64,000 nt of DNA, taken from positions 806,001-870,000 of the forward strand of contig NZ_LR215023.1 of NCBI RefSeq assembly GCF_900660615.1, read 5' to 3'. Positions 45,531-58,096 of the stretch are shown here, piece by piece. Both the position numbers and the translations under genes were made by a program. Under the pieces are notes generated by a model. The model worked only from the letters and a program-made list of their open reading frames with translations. It did no database searches and was not told where the DNA came from. Positions within the stretch are counted from its first letter, which is position 1; every line of letters starts with the position of its first letter. Source of the DNA: Malacoplasma iowae (GTDB lineage: Bacteria; Bacillota_I; Bacilli_A; Mycoplasmatales; Mycoplasmoidaceae).

Positions 45531-47537
45531 TTAGTTATTTCAGAATGGTTTTTCAATTATAGGAATATTTAAACTCTTAGCCTTTTCAATTTTGTTTTGT
45601 GTAGGCGAATTACCAATAATTAAATAATCTGTATTTTTTGTTACTGAAGAAGTAACTTTTGCATGATAAACACTTTCTAAAATATTTTTTATTTCATTTC
45701 TGTTTTTTTCAAATGATCCTGTAATTACAAATGATTTATTTTTATATTTTTCATTTTCAGGAGAAACAACAAAATCTGCATATTCGTTTATATAATTGAA
45801 ATTAACACCATATTCTTTAAGTCTTTTAATTGTTTTTATATTGTCTATATCATTAAATCAATTAGTTATTGATATAGCAATTTTTTCTCCAACTTCACCA
45901 ATTGATAATATATCATCAACAGATGCATTAATGATTCCATTGATACTTTTAAAACGTTTTGCAACAAGTTTTGCAACATTAAAACCAACATGTCTTATTC
46001 CTAATCCAAAGATTAGTTTCTCTAGTGAATTTTCTTTTGTTTTTTCTATTGCATTAACAATGTTATTAAATGCTTTTTCTTTAATTAAAATGTCCAAATT
46101 TAATATTGCTTCTTTTTTATTTTTTATTTCATATAAATCAGCTACATTATTTATTAAATTATTTTTATAAAACTTTTCAATAATAGCTTCTGATAAACCA
46201 TCAACATTCATAGCATCACGACTACAAAAGTGTGATATTTGTTGTATTATTTTATCTTCACAATTGGTATTTATACAATATTGATCAACTTCATTTTCAA
46301 ATTTTACTAAAACACTATTACAACAAGGACAGTGAAGAGGTGGTTTTCATTCTACACTATTTTTATTTCTTTCTTCTTTTATTGGTTTAATTATCTTAGG
46401 AATAATATCGCCAGCTTTATATATTTCTACAACATCATTAATTCTAATGTCTTTTTCTATAATGTATTCTGCATTATGAAGTGTTGCTTTAGAAATGATT
46501 GAACCATCAAGTTCAATTGGTGTAATATTAGCTATAAAATTAATTCTTCCAGTTCTACCAACTGTTACATCAATTGAATTAAGTGTCGATGTTTTAATGT
46601 TTGCAGGAAACTTATAAGCTGTTGCCCATTTAGGGAATTTAGATGTATAACCAATTTCTTCATATCAATCTATATTATTAACTTTAATAACTATTCCATC
46701 AATATCATATTTAAAGCTATCTCTTAGTTTTGTTAACTCTTCAACACGTTGAATTACTTCATCAATATTTTTTGCTTTAATAATATCTTTTGATGTTAAG
46801 ATTTTGTGATCTGATAATCATTTTAGAACATCATATTGTTTGTTAATGTTTAGTTGTCTTGAATTTGGAACATAATAAAAATATCCAGTTAAATTTCTTG
46901 AAGCTGTAATTGATGTATCTAGATTTCTTAAAGAACCACTTGCAGCATTTCTAGCATTAGCAAATTTTTTAATCAAATTTTTATCATTATTTATTTTTAA
47001 AAAATCTGCTTTAGTTAAAAATATTTCACCCCTAATTTCAATTTCATCTTGATAGTCTATTGTTAATGGTATTGTTTTAATTGTTTTAACATTTGCTGTA
47101 ACATCTTCACCAATAACACCATCACCTCTTGTTATCGCTTGTAAAAGTTTTCCATTTTTATAAATTAAAGAAATACTTAAACCATCAATTTTTGGTTCAA
47201 CAACATATTCAACTTCTTTAACATTAAGTTCTTTTTTTATATCAGCATCAAATTTAATAAGATCATTTTTATCAAAAGCATTTGATAATGATAACATAGG
47301 ATATTTGTGTTTAACTTTGCTAAACTTTTCTGATATATAACCACCAACACGATTTGATGGTGAATCATCAGTTTTAAATTCTGGGTATGCTATTTCAAGT
47401 GAAATTAATTTTTTTAAAGCTTGATCATATTCATAATCGCTTACTGTTGGATTCTCTAATCCATAATATTCATACTCTCATTGTTTTAAATTTTGCTTTA
47501 AGATTTCGATTTCTTTTTTGATATTTTCTTTATTCAT
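45531..47537 (-). CDS. ligA: NAD-dependent DNA ligase
   Basis: 668 residues, the normal length. Adenylation domain with the AMP-lysine motif EPKIDGLS near residue 115 and the preceding [15 protein letters not shown] Ia-domain NMN site; OB fold; a four-Cys zinc finger (CPCCNSV...CINTNCE); helix-hairpin-helix motifs ([29 protein letters not shown]); and a C-terminal BRCT domain (FVITGSF). The gene starts 12 bases after the membrane-protein gene upstream. Confidence 0.96.
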
Positions 47538-47549
47538 TCAAACTCCAAA

Positions 47550-49187
47550 TTAAATAGATATAGAAGCAATTGAGATTGCAAAAATAATTAATGACATTAA
47601 ACTATATGAAGTCATAATTGAATAATTAGAAGTTAAATACAATCCCATTTTTTTCTTAAAGTTTAAATATTTATGGTCCAATTTACCAAAATATCTTGAA
47701 TTATTGTAATCCATTTTCACAACGTTTTTATAAAAACTTAAATACACTATCAATATTAAAATAAGGAAATAAATTTTAAAATCAAAAATAAATAAATTTG
47801 ATAATGAAGCTATTTGGTTAAGTAAGTTTATAAACAAAGGATTATAAAAAAATAAAGCAATATATGAAACAACTAATAATCCTGATTGGTTTCTATTAAT
47901 TTTTTTAATTTTGATAAAAGCATACAAAACCCCATAAGCTAAAACACCTGTATAAAATATTCAAAAAGATATATTTATACCCTTAACTAAAGCTTGATCA
48001 TTATTACTTGTAATTATTGCAATAAGTGAAATATCTATTACAACTTTAGATTGCAAAATCAAAATTACATAAACTAAAACAAAAATAAAAAATATAAAAA
48101 ACAAAAAATATCTGATTTTATCTTTAAAGAAAAGTTCAAATTTTCAAATTAATTCATAATATTTTTCACTATTTTTTCTATAAACAAAATGAAAAGAAAA
48201 CAAAACAATAAAAACACCAAGCAAAATAAATGTAACAACTAATTGAACATTTACAAAGAAAATTGCACTTGTAAAAACAAGGTATAAGAAAGTTCTAATT
48301 AAGTTATCAACAGCAAAAGAAATACTTTTACAATATGAGGTAATAAAAAAGAATACAAAAATAACAGCAGCAAAAAATACAAAATTTGTATTCAAAAAAA
48401 CAATAGATATAATTCCTGTATTTAACAATAAATGTTTTCTTTCAAAACTTTTATTAGTACTATTTGATACAAGCAAATCAACAGCTAATACCAATACTAT
48501 TAACAATATAGATACAAAACTTATAATCGAATCAATGTTATTAAAAACAAAAAAACTAATTACAAGACTTAAAAACAAAGTTCCAATAAAACGATAAGTA
48601 TAAAAATAGTTCTTAATTTTTACAATAGATAAAATAGCACACGTATTTAAAAAAAGAACAACAACCCCAAATGAATATTTATAAAAACTATTAATGTTTG
48701 TTGCATCAGTTATTTTAAATATTTTTAAAATATTGTCTAAAAAAACATTTTTAAAAATAGAAAAAACATTTGCATTATTACTAAGTAAAAAAGGATTGTC
48801 TTTAGAAAAATAATTTGAAAAAGGACTTAAATCAAATATTACAAATAATAAATAATATGAAATAGATATAATTAAAACCAATAAAAAAGTTAATAATTTA
48901 TTTCAATTTATATAAATTGAAAAAATAAATAATTTTCAATTATAAAGATAAAACAATAATAAAAGTATTTGTATTGAAAGTACTATATAAGGAAAAGTAT
49001 ATGATATTTCATTAACAATAAAAAAAGGAACAGATATCAAACTAATTAAAGAAACAAATACAAAAAAACCTGCACAGAACATAGTTGGATTATTGATTGA
49101 TATTTTATATTTTGATATCAATTTACCAATTCCAAATGAATTAAAAATAAACAATAATGGTATTAATACTAATCCAAGAGTCTGCAT
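47550..49187 (-). CDS. Polytopic membrane protein of unknown function
   Basis: 545 residues, very hydrophobic, with about thirteen to fifteen predicted membrane helices spread over its length and short loops; one longer loop lies near residue 125 (DLSPFSNYFSKDNPFLLSNN). No transporter signature or catalytic motif was recognised. Start ATG at 49187 follows AAAGGA. It is immediately upstream of ligA on the same strand and behind the deoC terminator, so it heads a two-gene unit. Polysaccharide polymerase/flippase-like proteins have similar topology, but nothing in the sequence proves that. Confidence 0.75.
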
Positions 49188-49247
49188 AATTTTCCTTTTT
49201 TACAATATCTATATTTTAATTGATAAATTCTTTTAGAAAATAAAAAA

Positions 49248-49267
49248 AGATTCTTATACAAGAATCT
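49248..49267 (-). terminator. Terminator of deoC
   Basis: AGATTCT/AGAATCT 7-bp stem just behind the deoC stop, followed on the minus strand by TTTTTTTATTTTC. Confidence 0.8.
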
Positions 49268-49272
49268 AAATT

Positions 49273-49950
49273 TTAATATGTATTTAAATTATCCTCTTTA
49301 TTTGTCATTAACATAACACCACGAGATGTCCCAATTCTATCTGCACCAGCATCAATCATTTTTATTAGATCATCACTATTTTTAATTCCACCAGCTGCTT
49401 TAATTAGTTTTTTATCACCCAAACATTTTTTAAATAAAGTGATATCTTCAACTGTTGCTCCACCAGTTGAAAAACCAGTAGATGTTTTTATAAATTCAGC
49501 ATTGCTTTTTAAAACTATTTCACAAGCTAATTGTTTTTCTTGTTCTGTTAATAAGCAAGTTTCAACAATTACTTTTAGTACATTGTTGCCACAAGCTTTT
49601 TTAATTTCATTAATTTCAGAGACACAATAATCTATATCTTTATTTTTAAGTTTAGAAATATTAATTACCATATCTATTTCATTTGCACCAGAATTTATAG
49701 CATCTTTTGTTTCAAATACTTTTGATGATGTTGTATTTTGTCCCAAAGGAAAACCTATAACAGCACAAACTTTAACATTAGTATTAGCTAATATTTTTTT
49801 AGCTAAATTTATATAATATGGATTTACACAAACAGAATAAAAACCATATTTTTTTGCTTCTTCACATAATTTAATTATTTTATCTTCAGAAGCATCAGAT
49901 GAAAGACATGTATGATCTATATAACTTGCATATTCGCTCATATTTTTCAT
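49273..49950 (-). CDS. deoC: Deoxyribose-phosphate aldolase
   Basis: 225 residues, TIM-barrel class I aldolase. Asp of EIDMVIN, the Schiff-base Lys of EFIKTSTGF and the second Lys of LIKAAGGIK are in place. It splits 2-deoxyribose-5-phosphate to acetaldehyde and glyceraldehyde-3-phosphate, feeding deoxynucleosides into glycolysis. The start at 49950 (MKNMSEYASYID) is eight bases from GGGG; a longer frame upstream begins with an unlikely hydrophobic extension that overlaps the promoter. Confidence 0.95.
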   Translation of the reverse strand: MKNMSEYASYIDHTCLSSDASEDKIIKLCEEAKKYGFYSVCVNPYYINLAKKILANTNVKVCAVIGFPLGQNTTSSKVFETKDAINSGANEIDMVINISKLKNKDIDYCVSEINEIKKACGNNVLKVIVETCLLTEQEKQLACEIVLKSNAEFIKTSTGFSTGGATVEDITLFKKCLGDKKLIKAAGGIKNSDDLIKMIDAGADRIGTSRGVMLMTNKEDNLNTY

Positions 49951-49975
49951 AAAAAATACCCCTATGAATAAAAAT

Positions 49976-49981
49976 ATTATA
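49976..49981 (-). promoter_or_regulatory. -10 box of deoC
   Basis: TATAAT on the minus strand 25 bases before the start codon. Confidence 0.45.
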
Positions 49982-50026
49982 ATATAATTTTTTTTATAAT
50001 TTTTTATAAAAAAAATATACAAAAAA

Positions 50027-50057
50027 AATAATAGATTAACTGATGTAATCTATTATT
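50027..50057 (-). terminator. Terminator of the HIT-lipoprotein operon
   Basis: 12-bp perfect stem AATAATAGATTA/TAATCTATTATT with a 7-base loop, overlapping the stop of the last lipoprotein and followed on the minus strand by a long T-rich tract. Confidence 0.9.
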
Positions 50058-53000
50058 TTCAGTTACTTGCTCATTTAGGACCAAGTTGAGTATTTAATCT
50101 TGTATCATATATTTCAACTTTTCTTGTAGCTAAAATTGAATTTAATGCTCTATCTTGTTGTCCTGTATCTTTTGCTGCAATAATTAATAAGTTATATAAA
50201 ACTTCTGTATTGTTACCAACAGCAGTTTTTAAAGTTGTTCAATCCTTTAAATCATTAGTATTTATTTGATAAACATAAGCTCCTGTTTGTGTTGCAGAAA
50301 TTGGCGAATCTATAACTTCCATCTTATCATTTTGATTATTGTTTTGTTGACCATTTGATGTTTTGCCTGAACCGTTTATTGTTGGAGTTTTTCCAACATA
50401 CCCTTTTCTTTGGTCAAACATCTCTTTAACAATTGGTTTAGCATCTTTTGTTGACGGAGATGAAGAACTATCATTTTGATAATTATTATTAATTAAATTT
50501 TTCAAAGCTTCCTTTTTAGCTGATAAACTATTATCAGAAATATTTAACACACTTTCAAATTGAATCATTGGTAAATATTTCTTTAATTGATTTGCTAAAT
50601 TATTAACTTCACTTGATAAAGTATAAGACTCAATAGTAGTTAATAAATCTTCTTTTGAATCACCAAAACTATGTAATATTCCAACCTTACTTGAATTATC
50701 AAGTGATGTATTAGTAAACAACCTTTCACTAATTGAACTATCTAATGATGAACTATCATTTTGAGTTATAAGACCCATAAATCCAGTCATGCCTTGAACA
50801 ACTGTATAATAATTTGAAGAAACTCCAAATAATGAATTTGAATTATTTCTATCTAGTGTTATAGTTTCTCCTGTTGTACCAGTTCCTTCACTATTAGAAC
50901 TATTTGTGTTTCCAGTATTAACCAAAGTAACTTGACTACCAGCATTAGTTGTTCCTGAATAAGTTAATCCATAATAAGCTGATTCTTTTGAATTATTAAC
51001 ATTCATCATTAGGTTATCTGTTGCTGACAATAATTCTTTAACAGTTGATTTATTTAATCCATTAACTTGTAAGTTTTTGTTTTGAGTACCATATCATGTA
51101 ATATATGCATTTTCACCAACAGTTACTTTAGTTTTTAAATAGTTGATAAATTCTTTTGCATTATCTTCTAATAAGTATTTAGCAGTTGCTAACATTGTAT
51201 ATAAAGACAAATAATTGCTGCTAGTTGCTGCATTATCAACACTTAATGAATATTTAAAAAGTTTATTTCTATAAGAATCCAATTGAGATTGAGTGATTGG
51301 AAATGCAGTTTGTGGTGTAGTTTCTGCAACACTTTTTGGTGTACTAGCCTCTTTTGAAGGAATGTACTGACCTCATTTATCTGTTAACCCATCAAAAGAT
51401 GAATTGTAGTACATATTACTTAAAGCACTATTTATTCCTTTAACTCCATTATTTCCAGTTTGCGTTGCAGTACTTGGAGTTGTGGTAGAACCATTTTCTA
51501 AACTAGTTATTAAATTACTGTTATTTTTAAATTCTAATTTATCAAAATCGAAATCATTAGTACCAATATAATCTTTTAATATATCATTTTTAATAACATT
51601 AGATAATGAATTACTATCAGAACCAAAAGCTAATAAAACAGCATTTAAAGCATTATTATCACTATAAATATATTGACTATATTTATAACCAGAGAAAGAA
51701 CTTGATTGATTAGTTACACTTAAATCATTCATATATGTAGTCAAAGCATTCATGAATGTTTTTTTAGCACCATTTGTTCCATCAAATAAATCATAAGTTC
51801 CTTTAACATATGAAGAATATGTAACATCAAAATAATTTGGATTTTTTTGAAGTTTATCTTCATTTTGTGATGGAGATGAGTTACTTTGAGTAGTAGTTTG
51901 ACTATCTTTTGCTTTTTCATAAACTCATCCAGAAGCAAAACCATTCTTTTTAGTATTTATACCTGTATTAACTGAAAATTTAGATTTTGCATCATACATT
52001 TTGGCTTGATAATCTTTAACTCTATCAACTTTAGTGATTAAGAATTGATAATTAACTAATTTATCAGCAAAAGTAACATAATTGTTACCAAGTAATTTTT
52101 TCATTTCTTGATCATTTAAATCAAACATTTTTATTTTAGGTGTATCTTCTTTAGTGTTTGTTCCACCATTATTTTGATTACCCATTAAATGTTTAGCATA
52201 TTCATAAATTAATCAATCAGTATTGTTAGAATAGAATGTACTTAACTCAGATTTAAGATCAATAGACATACCATATGTTAAATCTTCATTAGAGTTTTTT
52301 AATTTAGAATAATAAAATACTACATCACCAGCACGTTGTTTATAATTTTTAGTATTTTGTGTTTGTGTATCATTTTTTCCAGTTCCTGCACTTCCATTTG
52401 TATATCCATCTTTAATATATTTAGATGCTTCTATACCAACAGCATGAACACCAGCTTGATTTCTAATGAACATAAAATCATTTAATTTATCAGTGCTTGT
52501 TCCTCTAAATGAGTCAATCGAATAAACAGTTCCACCATTAGTTGTTAATTCATTTAATGGACCATTTTTATTAACTATTTGAGAAACCAAATTACTAGAA
52601 TATTTAATTATTCCATTGATAGTGGTTGGCATTTGATTATTAGTAGATGAACTTGATCCATCTTTTCCCGTTTGAGTTGTACCACCATTACCACCACCAT
52701 TGGTGTTTGTTACTTTATAAACAAAATTACTAGTTATTGGGTCTAAACCACTTTTTGAATTAGTAGAAATACCTTTTTCTAATTTATTATTAGTTGTTGA
52801 TGACTCAGCTCTATTAGTACCTTGTTGAGTTGGGTTTGCTAATTCACCAAATAAATAAGAACTAGCCGCTGCAAATTCAATATATAAATCATTATAAATA
52901 GAACCATTTTTAGCAAGAATTAAAGTTGCTGAATCATCTGTATAATTTTTACTAATTTCTCTAATACCTAATTTATTTTTAGTTGTATCCTTTGATAAGA

Positions 53001-53934
53001 AATTACCATCACTACTACCATTTGTGCTTGTTCCACTAGCTTTAGCATCATTAACAAAATGAGTAAACTTATCTAATGTACCATAACCAGTGTTTGTTGC
53101 AACTGCATTGTTAAAATATGGATATTCATAAGTACCACTAGTTATAGAAGTACTAGAATCTAAATTATAAAAATTGCTCATCCCTTCACTACCAGGAGTA
53201 CCATATTTTCATAAAGACATATTTACAACAAAAGGGTTTTCAATTTCAATTCATTTATCATATATGAATTGTTGAAAATCAGCATATGCTGGATCAGAAT
53301 TTTTATTTTGCCCAATTAATTTTGTATCAGCACTAAATCCAAAATGATATTCACCAGTTAAACCTTTAAGCAATTCAGATTCTGAATTACTTCTAATAAC
53401 TTGATTATTAGAATTTAATAATGCTGAATAATCAGAATTAAATAATTCACTTGATAATCTATTTTTTGCTCAAGATAATAGTTGTTTTTCTTTATATGCT
53501 TGTTCAGTTCCACCATTTAAATCTAAAAATTCTTGTTGAAATTTTAATTCTCAATCAGCACCATTATTATTTTTATAAGAATCTATTGTGCTTTTAAAAC
53601 TATCATCAATATTTTTAATTTCATTATCAAGATCTCTTTTTGTTTGTGGATCAGTTTTTGCTAAATTTTTAAATCATTGTAAAGCAAGGTTTGATGTTAA
53701 ATATTCTTGATAAGCTTTTTGACCAGAATCTGACTTTAAAGCTTCCGTTGCAACTTTTTTAATACTATAATTTGTTGCAAAATTAGAACCATCACCTTTA
53801 GAAATTGAATTTTCAATTAACTCTTTATTAACAGAAGAACAAGAAGCTAATAAAATAGCAGGAGCAGATAAAAAGAAAGCACTTGATAAAACTTTTATTA
53901 ATTTTAATTTTTTGTTTTTAATTTGTTTTTTCAT
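50053..53934 (-). CDS. Giant lipoprotein A of the HIT locus
   Basis: 1,293 residues. Signal peptide and lipobox LLASC (Cys32). Blocks shared with the two upstream paralogues occur in the same order: FQQEFLDLNGGTEQAYK (about 132), DKWIEIENPFVVNMSLWKYG (about 230), YNDLYIEFAAASSYLFG (about 350), DVVFYYSKLKNSNEDLTYGM, YQAKMYDAKSKF with KKNGFASG, SSFSGYKYSQYIYSDN, and a C-terminus RKVEIYDTRLNTQLGPKW. Between blocks are Gly/Ser/Thr/Asn-rich linkers of different length. It is last in the operon, 28 bases after lipoprotein B, with an AGGAG site. Predicted surface exposed. Role unknown; the N-terminal helical part vaguely recalls SurA/PrsA-like chaperones. Confidence 0.88.
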
Positions 53935-53962
53935 TATCTATCTCCTGTATGTATTAGTTTTT

Positions 53963-56900
53963 TTAATTAGTTGTATCTGGTTTATAAATTCAATTACTTA
54001 CTCAATCAGCTCCTAATTGATTATTTAATCTTATATCATTTACACTTACTTTTCTACTAGATAAGATTGAGTTTAAAGCCATTTGTTGAACACTGCTATT
54101 TGTTGCAGCATTTATTAATAAGTTATAAACTATTTCATTAGCTTGAGTATTCATATTATTTGCTTCTGTTTGTTTACTTGATGAATCTGTTCCATTTATT
54201 TTTTGAAGTTTATTACTAATAGTTGTTACTAAAGTTGAAATGGTTGCAGTATTTTTACCATTACTATTACCACTATTGTTAATGTCTTTAGAATTAATTT
54301 GAATTACTTTTGCTCCATATTCTATTGCATTATTTCCATTAGAAACATCTGGAATTGGCGTAACATTCATAGTTGAATTAGTATTACTAGATCCACTTGC
54401 AGCTGTGTTTGCAGAACTTGTATTAGCATTACCAATATAACCACTTCTCTCGTTAAAATAAGTTTCTGGTATGTTACCATTATCTTTTACTAATTTACTT
54501 AATAATTCTTTTTTATCTTTAAGAGTTGTTTCTTTACTTATAATTCTACTTATATTTAATGATGGAATTTTAGATTTCAAATTGTTTGCAATTGATTCAA
54601 CTTGAGATGATGAACCAAGTGTCATTATATATTTTGAAAGTTGTTCTTTACTTTCGTATCCATATAAAATTCCATTACCACTAGCATTATTTGCTTTTTG
54701 ATTTGAAAATAACCTAGATGATATAACTGATGACAAGCTATTTGAAGTACTAGTTTGTATTCCCATAAATCCTAAACTATCACCAACCACTTTATAATAA
54801 TTTGATTCATCATTGAATAACGAACCTTTATTATTTAATAAAATTCCACTATTTGTTGTATTTGTAGATTCTGAACTACCAACTTTACTTGCACCACCAG
54901 CACTACCTGTGCTTCCAAATGTAGTTGAAGAATAATTACCAACATAACTTGAAAAATAACTATTATTTATATTTTGTGAAATTTTACTAGCATCAACTAA
55001 ATCTTTTACTGTTGTTTGTTTATTTTCTTGTAGTAATGTGTTTTGAGAATTTTGTCACGTTATATAAGCTTCAGCACCATATGGAATAATAGCATTAAGA
55101 TAATCAATAAAATACTTTCCATCATTTTCTAAAAGATATTTAGTTGTAGCAACAATAGTATAAAGATTGTTATATTCTAAACCACTTGAACTATTTTTTA
55201 TTTTAGTTTTTTCTTGTCATAAATATTTTCAATATTTAGCAAGATTGTTTTTATCAAATGTGGCACCATTTGTTTCTTGTTTTCCAGTTGTTTTATTTTG
55301 TGCAGTAAATTTATCTCAATAATATCAATTTAGTTCATCAGCTGTAAAAGTATTGCTAAAGAAATAATTACTTAACCCTGAATCTAAATAAGTATTTACT
55401 CCATTTAATATAAGTTTAGATTGTGTATTACCATTATTAGATTTAAAACTTAGTTTTTCATAATCATAAACGTCACTAGTGTAATCTTTTAAAATTTTTT
55501 CTTTTTGTGCAAATGATAATGAGTCACCATCTGTACCAAATTTAAGTAAAGCATAATTAATTAATCAATTGTCAGAATATACATATTGACTATATTTAAA
55601 ACCTTCAAAGTTGCTTGTTAAACCGGTTGTAAAATTAGGTGATTCAACAAATTTTTTTATACAATCTTCTAATTTTTGATAAGAACTTTTGTTGTTGTTT
55701 GCATCTGCTTTTCCAACAGATGTTGTAGAATTTTCTGGTTTTGTAAAAGGATCTGAAACTAATCCTGATTGTTTTGCTACATCAAAATAATAATTTGATT
55801 TATCACTTGCATTAGTTGCATAAACTCATGGAGATGCTAATCCATTTGTTTTAGTATTAGCACCATAATTTTTAGAATATGTTCTTTTAGCATCTATCAT
55901 CTTTTTATTGTAATCATCTACATAAGTATATTTAGATAATTCAAATAGATAAGTGTTTAATGCTGATAATAATTTTTTAAAATTTTCATCAGATGTTACA
56001 CTTGCTATATTGAACAAACTTTGTTTAGTTTCATCACTATCAAAATCATTATTTGTTGATTCACCTTCTTTTGGCGATGATTTTGTAGTTGTGGTTATTT
56101 TTAAAGATGTAGATTTAGCTTCATTACTTATTTCTTGGAAAGTTGCTTTTTCAGCATAGCTATAAACTAAATAACTAAAATTATCTTTAAAGAAAGTTGA
56201 TAGTTCATTATTTATATCAGTTATAGTCACATCACTATCAATATTCATTTTATTTTGGAAATATCTATATAAAACTACATTTCCAGCTCTCTTGTTAGCA
56301 GTTAATTTATCACTTGCTTTTTTAATATAATCTCAACCATCTATAGATATAGCATGAACACCAGCTTCATTTCTTAGCAACATATATTCATTTAGTTCTG
56401 TGTCAGTTATCATAAAAGAATCAATTGAATATAAATCATTATTTCTTAAAGATGAAAGTTCACCACTTGAATTAATTATTTCATTTACCAATTCTTTAGA
56501 TAAATGAGTTTCATTAAATTTAGTTGTAGTTGCAGTTGTTTGAGTCGTTTCCTTCTCTGGTTTTTTTTCAGGAGTATTAAAACTTGTTTTAGAAACAAAT
56601 TGTCTTGTTATTAAATCCAAAACATTTTCAGTAGAGCCATTGTTCCCACCATTACCACCACTACCTCCATTAGTTGGCATATCTAGTTTTTTGCCAATTG
56701 TAGTATTAATAGTGCTATCACTTCCATCAGTTCCTGTTTTCATTTGTGTTTGTTGAGTAGGAGCTTGTGATTGTGTTCCGTTTCCAACCATTGAATAAAG
56801 ATAAGAACTAGCAGCAGCAAATTCTATATATAAATCATTAAATATAGATGAATTTTTAGCCAATATGTATGTTGAACTATCATCTGTATAAATTTTAGGA

Positions 56901-58060
56901 ATTTTCTTAAGACCTAAAGATTCTGCTGTATTATTACCATTTTTAGAAGATGGTTGTGTAGGTGTAGTTGTTGAACCAACTGTTTTTTCTTTAAAGTTAT
57001 TATCTGTTTTACTTGCTGCAACAAAAGCTTTAAACTTCCCAATAGTTGACCCTGGGTTATCATTATCATCTTGACTTTTAAAATATGGAAAAGCATAAGT
57101 ACCAGAAGTTGATGGAGTTGTAGTATCAGATCCATCTCCACTTCCTGTATCTCCACCACTTTCACCTTCACGAGTAGAAGATTGTGTAGTAGTTGTACCA
57201 TCAGAAGAATCACCTGTAGAATCATCACCACTTGAAGTTGATTGAGGCGCAGCACTATAAACACTATTTATACCATTGCCTGGTGTAGTGTATTTTCATA
57301 ATGACATGTTAATAACATAAGGATTAGAAAATTGAATTCATTGATCATAAACAAATTTTTGGAATTTAGAATATTCTTTATCAGCTGCTGTATCATTTTC
57401 TGCTTGACTTAACTTAGAAGCAAAACCAAAACTATATCCATTAGTGCCATTATTAGATCCACTAGTAGTATTATTATCATTTAATAAAATATCTAATAAT
57501 TGAGTACCAGTAATGTTTTGAACAGCGTTTCCTGTTTTGTTATCAATAATAGTTAAAAAACTTTTACCAAAAACTCTAGATTGAATTTCAGTTTTTGCTC
57601 ATTCAAGCATTTGAGAGTCTTTATATGAAGATTCTGTACCACCTTTTGGATCTAACACTTCTTGTTGGAATCTTGCACTTCAAGACTTAGGATAATCTTT
57701 TTTGTACTGACTTAATTTAGAATCATATTCATCATTTACTTTTTTAACTTGATCATTATAAAGATTTCTAAATGTAGCATTTCCAGTAGTAGATAATCTT
57801 TTAAATCAATCAAGTGCCATTTTACTTGCAGCTTTATCCATCATTTCAATTTGTGATGGATTGTTATATAAAGCTTTAGTTGCAACATCTTTTAATGAAA
57901 GGCTATTTGAAAAACTTGTACCATTGTTTGATAAGATACTATTACTTACAACTTCATTAAGGCTATCAGAACATGAAGTTAAAACTAATGGAATTGTTAA
58001 ACCTGCAACAGTTCCACCTATTAAAAATAGTTTCTTTTTTAAACTTGTTATTTTTTTCAT
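53963..58060 (-). CDS. Giant lipoprotein B of the HIT locus
   Basis: 1,365 residues. Lipobox LVLTSC (Cys30). Same block order as its neighbours: FQQEVLDPKGGTESSYK, DQWIQFSNPYVINMSLWKYT, FNDLYIEFAAASSYLYS, MIDAKRTYSKNYGANTK, FEGFKYSQYVYSDN and the C-terminal VNDIRLNNQLGADW. The segment between the second and third blocks (about residues 262-400) holds Ser/Thr/Gly/Asp-rich low-complexity runs such as GDTGSGDGSDTTTPSTSG and NGGSGGNGGNNGST that differ from the paralogues. Middle gene of three. Predicted surface lipoprotein, function unknown. Confidence 0.88.
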
Positions 58061-58096
58061 ATGTTAGCCTTTCTTTGTTTTATATTAACAATAAAA

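Noticed and set aside
49951-50022. N-terminal extension of deoC starting at 50022
   Set aside because: The extra 24 residues are an AT-driven Lys/Ile/Phe run covering the -10 box; the ATG at 49950 has a proper ribosome site.
56914-57264. A 116-codon frame rich in Leu, Gln and Val inside the lipoprotein B gene
   Set aside because: It is the shifted frame of the Ser/Thr/Gly-rich repeats of lipoprotein B; no ribosome site and no family pattern.
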